A stretch of 11,844 nt of DNA from Baffinella frigidus (taxonomy: Eukaryota > Cryptophyceae > Cryptomonadales > Baffinellaceae), in the NCBI GenBank assembly GCA_026770585.1, contig MU646705.1:349279-361122 (forward strand), in the 5' to 3' direction. Below the pieces are notes generated by a model that saw only the letters and a list, made by a program, of their open reading frames with translations, ran no database searches and was not told where the DNA came from. Below, piece by piece: positions 9,409 to 11,844 of this stretch; position 1 is the first letter of the stretch, and the number at the start of each line of letters is the position of its first letter. Both the position numbers and the translations under genes were made by a program.

Positions 9409-11754
9409 GAAGGGGTTGGGGGGACCTGATCTGTTCCTCGATACGCGACTGGTCGACCTCAATGCCGTGTTCGCGCGCCCACGCCAACCCGTCAAATTCG
9501 TTATCCCCGTCCATCTTCTCAGCAAGTTTCCTGATCTGATTCGCGTTCGCCTGCACCTCAGCCTGCGTTTTTGGGAGAAAAGGTCAACGCGATGTCAGGG
9601 TCCCTGGAGCATCGATTTCATCCCGCCAGGTATTTAATTTAATTGCTCAAAACGCATACGTTTGGCGTCAGAAGTTGCCAATTTGGCCACTTCAGGCAGA
9701 ATATGATGCCAAAAGTATGCGTTTCAAGCAATTAATTTAAATACCTGGCGGGATGAGATTCTGACCATCCTCGTGACAAGGGCTGTTGCCGTGGTTCATG
9801 GTTTACGGTTTCTGGTTAATGGTTTCTGGTTTCTGGTTTCGGGTTTCTCGAGGGCTGGCGGGAGCTGGCTAGATCCCGATGCGCGCTCCCGTTCCATGCC
9901 AGGTCATAACTTGGAATTTCGGTGTACAAGTCTTTTTAAACATTTGTACACGGATCCGGAATTTGTGTATTCGGACCGGACGTGGAAACGACGAACCGTT
10001 GCATGTCACCAGGCCAGTACGTACCATTTGTACCACGAAAACGAAACGTTGCGTCCTGAATTTCCCACTAATGACCTGCCGTGGTCGCGCAAGTCCGTGA
10101 CCGCCTCCAGTCGGTTCGTTCGCGAACCGCTATTCCTAAGTTAACAGACCGGGTGTGGGGTACACATCCGTCAACTTTGGCGTGGAAAACAACCCAGGCG
10201 CACCAAATTGGCATGGCGGCAGTTGGCAGGATAGGCTACATCTCGGTTTGAAATGGGCCTCTCTAAATTGGAGGAAAGAGGAAATAGAGTGAAGCAAAGG
10301 TAGCGGACCTGGATTTCGATGCGCGCGTCGCGTTCCCGTTCCCGCAGGTCCTTGGCCGCCTCCTGCCGTTGTCTGCACCACCCACCCAATCTGAGGGGGG
10401 TCGCAAACATTCGCACAACCACAAACACACTGATGCTTGATGGGCAGCGGCGGCTATCGTGGACAGCCATGACGCGGTCCTGCTCGCCCGGGAAGGGGGG
10501 GAGGGGCGCTTTCTTGATGAGGTGGAGCGGGGCGGGGCGGCTTACTAGCGAGAGCGAGCCCACCCTGGAGCAAGGGAGGAAGGGACAGGGAGACAGTGGG
10601 ACAAGAAAAGAGGGTTGGGCGGCGTACTCAGTAAGCGCGAGCTTTCCCTGGAGCAGGTCCGAGCGGCGCTGCTCGGCCCACTCTCGCTCCTCCTGCCATC
10701 CCACCAAGAGAGAGACGGTCAGTACTACCAACACGCCCGCCATGTATCCACTCCCGTGTTGGTAGTAATGAAGGTCTCTCTCAGGTTTGAGGGTGCACCC
10801 ACTGAGCGGGGCGGACCTCCCCGCTGAGTGGGTGCATGCCGGGCGTGTCCTCGCCCGCCATGCACCCACCCCACCTTGCCGCCAGCTTATGTTGTATGTT
10901 GTATGGTGTATGGTGTATGGTGTATAGTGCATGGTTTAGGGTTTAGGGTTTAGGGTTTAGGGTTTAGGGTTTAGGGTTTAGGGTTTAGAGTTTAGGGTTT
11001 AGGGGTGAGGACCTTGCCGTGCAGGATGCGGCCGCCTCTTTTCTTGGATAGCTCCAACACCTGCCGTTCGGGCGTTATGCATTAGAGTGTATGGTTTAGG
11101 GTTTAGGGTTTGGGTTTTGGGTTTTGGGTTTTGGTTTTTACTGTTTAGGTTCTTAGGTTTCAGGCCATCCTGACGCCATAGAGAATGACATGAGAGACGA
11201 TCCTGGCGATAGAGAGGCTGCCTCTCTATCGTCTCTCGTCGACGAGAGACACAACCTAGCTCTGCCTGAGTAAAACTGTGCTCGCCATGAAACACATTTC
11301 GAGCAGAAACTCCAGTACAAAAGGACAACTACAATGCCTTTCTGACGAGCCTAGTTTCACGCAGGCAGAGCAGGGAGGTGGGCAGTTTATGCTTCTTTCT
11401 TGGGTTTGGGGTTCACGGTATGGGGTTCGGGGTTCACGGTATGGGGTTTGGGATTCACGGTATGGGGTTTGGGGGAGGAGGTGGGCAGGCGCGGCACAAT
11501 CTTGCGCTCGCCGGCGATGCGGGCCCTATTCTGCCAACTTCCGCCGTATCCTGCCACTGACACCCTATCCTGTGCCAACCGACGCCCTATTCTGCCAACT
11601 TCCGCCCCTATCCTGCCCACTGCCACCCTATCCTGGGCCAACTGATGTCCTGTCCTGCCAACTGCCGCCCTATCCTGCCAACAGACGCATGAGGCACCTT
11701 CTTGCGTTCGGCGGCGATGCGGGCCATGCGTCCCGCCAGCGACTCTTCCTTTTC
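1783..11754 (-). CDS. Twelve-exon gene for a charged, probably coiled-coil protein (5' end missing)
   Basis: This is a model joined by eye from twelve short coding blocks on the minus strand; each block is listed separately. All eleven junctions are in phase and the exons sum to 885 nt, giving 294 residues plus a TGA stop at 1783-1785. Intron sizes from 5' to 3' are about 637, 320, 255, 746, 945, 2141, 790, 1046, 630, 414 and 1163 nt. The predicted protein is rich in Glu, Lys, Arg, Gln and Ala with few aromatics, as in long helices or coiled coils, interrupted by a Pro/Ser/Arg-rich stretch in exons 6-8. No membrane segment or catalytic motif is visible. I do not recognise the family; a cytoskeletal or axonemal coiled-coil protein is only a guess. 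The start codon is not visible. Exon existence is well supported by phase agreement and by partial copies of most exons nearby; exact borders of exons 1, 7 and 8 are less sure. Confidence 0.72.
2059..2112 (-). pseudogene. Head echo of exon 12, middle copy
   Basis: An almost exact copy of the acceptor and first 18 codons (ATERIMRMAAENEMVLLQ) is followed by GAGATGGATGG and a CT/GA-rich tract with an in-frame stop. No GT lies between the homologous coding and that stop, so use as an exon would need a GA donor. It is part of the 177-bp tandem repeat. Confidence 0.55.
2236..2289 (-). pseudogene. Head echo of exon 12, oldest copy
   Basis: This copy has CCCGAACAG as acceptor and reads MKERIMRIAAENEMVLLQ; it differs from the other two by several codon changes that keep the helix character. 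In-frame stop at 2197. Its phase (0 in) fits after exon 11, so it could be an exon only with a GA donor. It may preserve the older sequence of the exon head. Confidence 0.5.
2316..2405. repeat. Second copy of the 81-170 repeat
   Basis: Positions 81-170 and 2316-2405 align without gaps at roughly 93% identity. The copy lies in intron 11, next to the oldest exon 12 head echo; its partner lies past the gene end. Confidence 0.85.
2406..2780. repeat. Intron 11: GGACGCGC motifs and long GAGCGA/GAGAGA tract
   Basis: GACGCGCC-type motifs recur at about 2450-2510. Positions 2580-2778 are a degenerate (GA)n/(GAGC)n tract that switches to (CT)n at about 2733, so the region can fold back. No coding signal. 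Confidence 0.7.
2790..2829 (-). pseudogene. Tail echo of exon 11
   Basis: Twelve codons (TLARLLDHERAQ) and a GTTCAG donor are retained. No acceptor is present. It lies about 270 bp downstream of exon 11 (sense direction), beyond the foldback at 2978-3065. Confidence 0.6.
2978..3065. mobile_element. Foldback element, 88 bp
   Basis: ATTTGTACCAGGATAAG (left) and its reverse complement (right) start 40-bp arms at 2978-3018 and 3026-3065, about 85-90% matched, with a 7-nt loop. It looks like a small MITE-like snapback element in intron 11, just after exon 11. Confidence 0.65.
3099..3158 (-). CDS. Exon 11 of the model
   Basis: A 60-nt exon, phase 0 to 0, follows CACTACACCAG and ends GCGCAG|GTTTGG. 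It reads AVQPAQRGTLARLFDHERAQ. A tail copy with TLARLLDHERAQ and a GTTCAG donor lies at 2790-2829. Silent and conservative changes between the two support this frame. Confidence 0.72.
3168..3425. repeat. (GGGTTTG)n and (GGTTCCG)n arrays
   Basis: About 3171-3300 is GGTTTGG/GGTTTTGG heptamer and octamer array. Positions 3355-3412 are eight near-perfect GGTTCCG heptamers. Both lie in intron 10 and are G-rich on the plus strand. Confidence 0.9.
3433..3490 (-). pseudogene. Tail echo of exon 10
   Basis: This copy reads RVVVDEQQKERQRQEMLA and keeps the GTAATC donor, but its 5' side has lost the AG acceptor and the KNLH codons and merges into a telomere-like tract. Together with 3777-3830 and 3573-3641 it makes a head, full and tail series of the same exon. 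Confidence 0.6.
3498..3720. repeat. Telomere-like arrays around exon 10
   Basis: GGGTTTAGGGTGTAG variants occupy 3498-3566. GGGATTA heptamers (about seven) occupy 3657-3712. Confidence 0.9.
3573..3641 (-). CDS. Exon 10 of the model
   Basis: A 69-nt exon, phase 0 to 0, follows CCTACATCAG and ends TTGGCG|GTAATC. It reads GKNLHRVVVDEQQKEGQRQE, then Met, Leu, Ala. It is the only one of three tandem copies that keeps both acceptor and donor. The copies are separated by TTTAGGG-type and TTAGGGA-type G-rich repeats. Confidence 0.75.
3777..3830 (-). pseudogene. Head echo of exon 10
   Basis: The first 54 nt of an exon 10 copy are present after AACACCAG: EKNLHRVVVDEQQKEGQR. The copy then breaks off into a GTTTGGTGTTTGGTG-like repeat without the last codons or a donor. 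The acceptor looks functional, so it would need another donor to be used. Confidence 0.6.
3840..3940. repeat. Telomere-like array in intron 9
   Basis: GGGTTTAGGGTGTAGGGATTAGGG passes into GTTTCGTGTTT variants. G-rich strand is plus. Confidence 0.85.
3947..3980 (-). pseudogene. Tail echo of exon 9
   Basis: The reading GLEAMRIAQ is retained almost base for base from exon 9. The sequence after CAG is ATGCCACC, so neither GT nor GC follows. Confidence 0.6.
4103..4162. repeat. Inverted repeat, 60 bp
   Basis: CTGGGGATACAGCCCCGTGTA (4103-4123 region) pairs with 4142-4162 with one mismatch in 21. It lies in intron 9. Confidence 0.85.
4163..4262. repeat. (GAGGGT)n hexamer array
   Basis: About 4196-4259 consists of perfect GAGGGT hexamers, immediately beside exon 9. 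On the sense strand it is (ACCCTC)n directly after the proposed GC donor. Confidence 0.95.
4272..4325 (-). CDS. Exon 9 of the model
   Basis: A 54-nt exon, phase 0 to 0, follows TTCCCTGGGCAG and reads FEEEDTAAERLEAMRIAQ. The next bases are GCACCT, so the donor would be GC; no GT occurs before the (CCCTCA)n array. A tail copy (GLEAMRIAQ) lies at 3947-3980 and also lacks a GT. Strong acidic/Ala/Arg helix character. Confidence 0.68.
4376..4500. mobile_element. AT-rich MITE-like element A
   Basis: Termini AAACGGTTTTAAT and its complement are 13 bp perfect, and the match extends to CAATGAAAATT/AAATTTCATTG near 4405 and 4465-4472. The core has TAATATTACTAGTAA, shared with the element at 7184-7332. 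A second overlapping inverted repeat (CCCAAGG...CCTTGGG, 4358-4391) sits across its left end. Confidence 0.65.
4501..4962. other. Part of intron 8 with an (AAG)n stretch
   Basis: (GAA)n at about 4704-4730. The minus strand has an open frame of 78 codons with ATG at 4976-4740, but it overlaps the (AAG)n-tailed repeat and part of it is simple sequence. No supported exon. Confidence 0.4.
4963..5215 (+). repeat. Fourth copy of the (AAG)n-tailed repeat with an expanded tail
   Basis: AGACTTTTGGATCACTCATC and CCAGGCTTGAGG match the copy at 1365-1395. The (AAG)n/(AGC)n tail has expanded to about 220 bp. It lies in intron 8 and explains the Lys/Arg-rich and Leu/Phe-rich spurious frames. Confidence 0.6.
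5223..5267 (-). pseudogene. Tail echo of exon 8 with a GT donor
   Basis: Fifteen codons in the same frame as exon 8 are kept (VPEEGRAFRWDLVRQ), followed by GTATCG. On the 5' side the sense strand runs into poly-G with no clear acceptor. This copy, rather than 5372-5416, might be the used 3' end if a distant acceptor exists, but it has no acceptor of its own. Confidence 0.45.
5283..5350. repeat. GTCAACTTT/AAAGTTGAC motif cluster
   Basis: AAAGTTGACGG, then GTCAACTTTAGAAAC and GTCAACTTTAGAATAG, resemble the ends of the foldback at 6640-6801. Confidence 0.5.
5372..5438 (-). CDS. Exon 8 of the model
   Basis: A 67-nt block after CAATCGCAG completes an Arg codon, then reads PGSALPRMPEEGRDFLRDPL, Arg and Gln, ending CGCCAG|GCACCG in phase 0. 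The donor is GC. The last 45 nt are repeated at 5223-5267 as VPEEGRAFRWDLVRQ followed by a normal GTATCG donor. The shared reading PEEGR...RQ in two diverged copies supports this frame over the other two. Confidence 0.5.
5445..5590. repeat. Degenerate GTCAGAGTGCTGACA minisatellite
   Basis: Several 18-22 bp units with CAGTCA-GTGCTGACA follow one another in intron 7, passing into a degenerate CCCTAAACC-like stretch (5590-5680) whose C-rich strand is plus. Confidence 0.6.
5705..5752. repeat. C7GC / GCG11 hairpin
   Basis: CCCCCCCGC is separated by about eight bases from GCGGGGGGGGGG, a strong potential stem. Confidence 0.8.
5813..5926. mobile_element. MITE-like element with short imperfect ends
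   Basis: ACTGAACCAGTTCC (left) and GGAACTGATTCAGT (right) are 13/14 complementary. TTGAATTG and CAATTCAA form an inner pair. It is AT-richer than its surroundings. No target duplication was recognised. Confidence 0.45.
5937..6035. repeat. GGGTGTAGGGTTGGGGGT minisatellite
   Basis: Five or six units of about 18-20 bp of a telomere-like variant lie in intron 7. Confidence 0.85.
6229..6290 (-). CDS. Exon 7 of the model (low-complexity linker)
   Basis: A 62-nt block lies between CCTCAACCAG and CCGCAG|GCACTC. In the phase required by its neighbours it reads VRQPGLRLPSGKRPGTAGSR. This is a basic Pro/Gly/Ser linker, so it carries less coding signal than the helical exons. It uses a GC donor. A 14-nt echo of its end (CCTGCGGCTGCCGG, plus strand) lies at 6165-6178. 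Another frame also looks plausible, so phase agreement is the main support. Confidence 0.45.
6298..6393. repeat. TTTAGGG array next to exon 7
   Basis: The array mixes GGTTTGGGGTTTAGGG with perfect TTTAGGG heptamers. On the sense strand it forms the CCCTAAACC tract leading up to the exon 7 acceptor. Confidence 0.9.
6423..6494. repeat. 14-bp minisatellite GGCATTTGACATGC, five copies
   Basis: GCATTTG recurs with a 14-bp period (GCATTTGCCATAC, GCATTTGGCATAC, GCATTTGACATGC and so on). It lies in intron 6. Confidence 0.85.
6640..6801. mobile_element. Foldback element with GCCTTTTCGCTT ends
   Basis: Left arm GCCTTTTCGCTTCCAAAGTT and its reverse complement at the right end pair over about 70 bp with gaps, including TGTCAACTTGATGATAGTCT / TCCTCAAGTTGACA. 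A weaker match extends to CGGAAC at 6627 and GTTCGG at 6810. Fragments of the same element occur at 7048-7135, 7606-7650 and 7745-7765. Confidence 0.65.
6850..7865. repeat. GC-rich dispersed repeat family
   Basis: The core GATGGCGGACGCGGGACGCT occurs, with changes, near 6872, 6988, 7158, 7517, 7676 and 7797. The two longest copies, 7481-7583 and 7763-7864, are about 95% identical and end CACGCACGCGCCCCATCCGA. All lie in the 2.1-kb intron 6. Confidence 0.8.
7184..7332. mobile_element. MITE-like element B, about 59-bp arms
   Basis: CACGTTGATCCGGGGAAACC and its near-complement at 7312-7332 start arms that pair at close to 90% down to CAATGAAAATTACTACAC (7184-7242 with 7275-7332). The loop contains TTACTAGTAATATTAAATCA, matching element A at 4376-4500. 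No sure target duplication was found. Confidence 0.75.
7866..8090. repeat. Higher-order repeat: TTTAGGG arrays alternating with GGGGCGCTGnA-C tracts
   Basis: CCCCCTGGTTCAGGGTTTAG, heptamers, GGGGCGCTG and a poly-C/GCGCG segment ending TCTGACG recur two and a half times. The flanking string GGTACCAATCAGGCCGCA at 8096-8113 also occurs at 7579-7596. Confidence 0.8.
8222..8291. repeat. 35-bp direct repeat, two copies
   Basis: CATTGCACCTAAGTCAACAC starts each copy; 33 of 35 bases agree. Each copy contains GTCAAC and GTTGA in opposite orientation. Confidence 0.9.
8432..8480 (-). CDS. Exon 6 of the model
   Basis: A 49-nt exon follows CCTGTGTCTGCAG. Its first base completes the Arg codon opened by exon 5; then it reads QQMSKRLATPDSISVP and stops at GTGCCG|GTGACC in phase 0. 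Joined to exon 5 the sequence is IEEQIR-QQMSKRL. The switch to Thr/Pro/Ser marks the start of a linker. The acceptor motif TGCAGACACAGGG (plus strand) recurs at 8375-8387, an echo of the 5' side of this exon. Confidence 0.62.
8608..8799 (-). CDS. Orphan open frame in intron 5, doubtful
   Basis: After the pyrimidine-rich CTTTTCTCACTCTAG the minus strand is open for about 60 codons (starting DVAALNLEHSRYVGFTKDF) to a TAA. It does not fit the phase left by exon 5, contains a perfect 24-bp palindrome (8656-8679), and is preceded by an inverted scrap of exon 5. It might be an alternative terminal exon of another transcript or simply a chance frame. Confidence 0.2.
8610..8680. repeat. Short perfect palindromes
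   Basis: GACTTTTAAAAGTC (about 8608-8621) and AAGTCCCTCGC-CA-GCGAGGGACTT (8656-8679) are perfect. They lie in intron 5. Confidence 0.8.
9024..9109 (-). pseudogene. Exon 5b, more diverged copy of the exon 5 tail
   Basis: A second 86-nt copy is preceded by CTTTCTGGTAG. It reads REDTEFDGLAGAREHGIEVD and HTRIEEQV. Its donor has become AG|GCCCCC (GC). The frame is intact and the length equals that of the copy at 9222-9307. The Trp of exon 5 is replaced by Gly. It could be a weak alternative exon, but decay seems more likely. Confidence 0.4.
9222..9307 (-). CDS. Possible alternative exon 5a (copy of the exon 5 tail)
   Basis: This 86-nt copy keeps the frame: RGG, then NEFDGLAWAREHGIEFDQSR and IEEQI, and the same ATCAG|GTCCCC donor. 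A TCTCTCTCTGGTAG acceptor-like site precedes it. It would enter in phase 0 and leave in phase 2, exactly like exon 5. It therefore could replace exon 5 but could not be spliced after it without a frame break. It may be a mutually exclusive exon or an unused echo. Confidence 0.4.
9426..9562 (-). CDS. Exon 5 of the model
   Basis: A 137-nt exon enters in phase 0 after TTTTTGGGAG...ACGCAG and leaves in phase 2 at ATCAG|GTCCCC. It begins AEVQANANQIRKLAEK, continues MDGDNEFDGLAWAREHGIEV and ends DQSRIEEQI plus two bases. It joins exon 6 to give an Arg codon (AG-G). The 3' 80 nt are repeated twice downstream (9222-9307 and 9024-9109) in the same orientation with the same phase, and once as a short inverted piece (8813-8838). 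Conservation of the reading frame in these copies is the best single sign that this locus is coding. Confidence 0.8.
9618..9756. mobile_element. MITE-like element C, 53-bp inverted repeats, GATT flanks
   Basis: TCATCCCGCCAGGTATTTAA begins 53-bp arms (9618-9670 and 9704-9756) with 48 of 53 positions paired. The element is flanked by GATT on both sides (9614-9617 and 9757-9760), a candidate 4-bp target duplication. It lies in intron 4. Confidence 0.75.
9761..10308. other. Rest of intron 4
   Basis: GGTTTCT-type tract at 9790-9848, the exon 4 tail echo, then mostly unique sequence with a small stem GTGTACAA/TTGTACAC near 9923-9952. Nothing coding was seen. Confidence 0.5.
9869..9897 (-). pseudogene. 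Tail echo of exon 4
   Basis: The sense strand reads GGAACGGGAGCGCGCATCGG then GATCTAG, corresponding to GGAACGCGACGCGCGCATCG then AAATCCAG in exon 4. The donor GT is gone. Confidence 0.4.
10309..10372 (-). CDS. Exon 4 of the model
   Basis: A 64-nt exon begins with the last base of the Glu codon after GGTGGTGCAG, then reads QRQEAAKDLRERERDARIEI and Gln, ending ATCCAG|GTCCGC in phase 0. The highly charged, aromatic-free sequence suits a coiled coil. A degenerate tail copy (GGAACGGGAGCGC...GCATCG...CTAG) lies at 9869-9897, but its donor GT has been lost. Confidence 0.75.
10546..10575 (-). pseudogene. Tail echo of exon 3
   Basis: TTGCTCCAGGG...GCTCGC, followed by a GTAAGC donor, matches the exon 3 end CTGCTCCAGGG...GCTCGC and its GTACGC donor. 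It lies inside intron 3. Confidence 0.4.
10628..10692 (-). CDS. Exon 3 of the model
   Basis: A 65-nt exon enters in phase 0 after GATGGCAG and reads EEREWAEQRRSDLLQGKLAL, then Thr and the first two bases of a Glu codon. It leaves at CTTACTGA|GTACGC. Splicing to exon 4 rebuilds the codon GA-A (Glu). Intron 3 is 255 nt, a multiple of three, and has no in-frame stop, so exons 3 and 4 are also joined in one open frame (10171-10932). Retention of intron 3 would therefore keep the frame. A degraded tail copy with a GTAAGC donor lies at 10546-10575. Confidence 0.72.
10708..10782. repeat. 28-bp inverted repeat beside exon 3
   Basis: GAGAGAGACGGTCAGTACTA (left arm 10708-10735) pairs with 10755-10782 at 25 of 28 positions. 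It lies in intron 2, about 15 bp upstream (sense) of exon 3. Confidence 0.85.
10794..10868. repeat. Two overlapping hairpins sharing TGGGTGCA
   Basis: TGCACCCACTGAGCGGGG (10794-10811) pairs with 10819-10836 (17/18). The right arm then pairs again: TGGGTGCATGCCGGGCG (10829-10845) with 10852-10868 (16/17). The middle strand can choose between two partners. Confidence 0.85.
10880..11010. repeat. GTATGGT tract and long TTTAGGG array
   Basis: GTTGTATGGTGTATGGTGTA passes into about eleven nearly perfect TTTAGGG heptamers (10935-11004), directly after the exon 2 donor in sense direction. Confidence 0.95.
11013..11060 (-). CDS. Exon 2 of the model
   Basis: A 48-nt exon, phase 0 to phase 0, reads VLELSKKRGGRILHGK. 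It lies between CGGCAG (acceptor) and AAG|GTCCTC (donor). The upstream tract is not very pyrimidine-rich, so the acceptor is only fair. Only a very short (about 9 nt) echo of its donor region was found, near 10868-10876, which may be chance. The intron that follows starts directly with the long CCCTAAA-type array. Confidence 0.6.
11090..11150. repeat. Short TTTAGGG and GGTTTTG array
   Basis: A few TTTAGGG heptamers followed by GGGTTTTG octamers in intron 1. Confidence 0.85.
11207..11250. repeat. Adjacent perfect palindromes
   Basis: CGATAGAGAGGC-T-GCCTCTCTATCG (11207-11231) abuts GTCTCTCGTCGACGAGAGAC (11231-11250). Both are perfect. Confidence 0.9.
11405..11470. repeat. 21-bp minisatellite, three copies
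   Basis: GGGTTCACGGTATGGGGTT is repeated three times with few changes, in intron 1. Confidence 0.9.
11498..11524 (-). pseudogene. Tail echo of exon 1
   Basis: GCCCGCATCGCC...GCGCAAGATT followed by GTGCCG copies the end of exon 1 (ARIAGERKI against ARIAAERKK), including the donor. A minisatellite (11521-11690) separates the two. Confidence 0.55.
11521..11690. repeat. CCTATCCTGCCAACTGCCGC minisatellite
   Basis: Eight to nine diverged units of about 18-21 bp lie between exon 1 and its tail echo. Confidence 0.85.
11698..11754 (-). CDS. Exon 1 of the model (first visible exon)
   Basis: The block reads EESLAGRMARIAAERKK and ends in phase 0 at AAGAAG|GTGCCT, a good GT donor. Upstream the frame runs through two more codons (E, K) into a poly-G tract on the sense strand (poly-C on plus), so the acceptor cannot be placed and the 5' border is provisional. 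A partial copy of the last ten codons, with a donor-like GTGCC after it, lies in the next intron at 11498-11524. Confidence 0.65.
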
Positions 11755-11844
11755 CCCCCCCCCCCCCCCCCCCCTAAAACCGACGACTACCCCCCCCCCC
11801 CCCCCCCCCGGCTCCTCATCAATTCCCCCCCCCCCCCCCCCCCC
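11754..11844. repeat. Poly-C runs at the right edge
   Basis: Three poly-C runs of 18 or more bases are separated by TAAAACCGACGACTA and GGCTCCTCATCAATT. They hide the 5' border of exon 1. Lengths are unlikely to be exact. Confidence 0.9.

Larger units (their letters stand above)
8813..9425. repeat. Exon-5 tail array with microsatellites and an inverted fragment
   Basis: Each unit has an exon 5 tail, a C-rich donor flank, (CT)n/(GA)n and TCTCTGGTAG. An inverted fragment of the exon end (AGGATTGAGGAGCAGATCAG, plus strand) lies at 8813-8838. AGAGGATAACTG (about 8890) and CAGTTATCCTCT (about 8938) form a hairpin between the two orientations. (CA)n then (TA)n then (GA)n at 9345-9408. Confidence 0.8.

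Noticed and set aside
10926-11010. Chromosome end
   Set aside because: The TTTAGGG array is internal, short, and followed by coding exons on both sides, so it is interstitial.

Overview
The window looks like nuclear DNA of a repeat-rich, GC-rich eukaryote, most likely a unicellular alga. Evidence: long introns with AG acceptors, no bacterial gene packing, abundant micro- and minisatellites, foldback elements, and many internal arrays of the TTTAGGG telomere-type heptamer. That heptamer is known from plants, many algae and dinoflagellates, so the lineage cannot be fixed from the sequence alone.

The main content is one multi-exon gene on the minus strand. Almost none of it shows as a long open frame, because its exons are only 48-153 nt. 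Twelve exons can be placed between 11754 and 1783: 11754-11698, 11060-11013, 10692-10628, 10372-10309, 9562-9426, 8480-8432, 6290-6229, 5438-5372, 4325-4272, 3641-3573, 3158-3099 and 1935-1783 (stop TGA). All eleven junctions agree in phase. The exons total 885 nt (294 residues plus stop), and about 91% of the locus is intron. The 5' end lies beyond the window or in the poly-C ground at its right edge. The product is strongly charged (E/K/R/Q/A-rich), apparently helical or coiled-coil, with a Pro/Ser/Arg-rich linker in exons 6-8. The family was not recognised.

The most unusual property is that nearly every exon is accompanied by one or more partial copies of itself in a neighbouring intron. 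Most are 'tail echoes' (3' end of the exon plus its splice donor). Exons 10 and 12 also have 'head echoes' (acceptor plus 5' part). Exon 5 has two extra copies that keep an acceptor-like AG, the same phase and a donor position. The introns appear to have grown by local duplications that crossed exon borders. Several donors are GC rather than GT.

The rest of the intron space holds telomere-like G-rich arrays, foldback elements with terminal inverted repeats (6640-6801, 7184-7332, 9618-9756, 4376-4500, 2978-3065, others), a GC-rich dispersed repeat family (6850-7865), dinucleotide tracts and stacked short palindromes. Downstream of the stop codon (1-1782) there are only repeats: an inverted-repeat family with CCTAGGG/TTCTTATG ends, (GA)n/(GT)n tracts, a GCGCTAC...TCGGCACCCGCC triplet repeat, and a repeat ending in (AAG)n. 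No rRNA, tRNA, CRISPR or credible plus-strand protein gene was seen.
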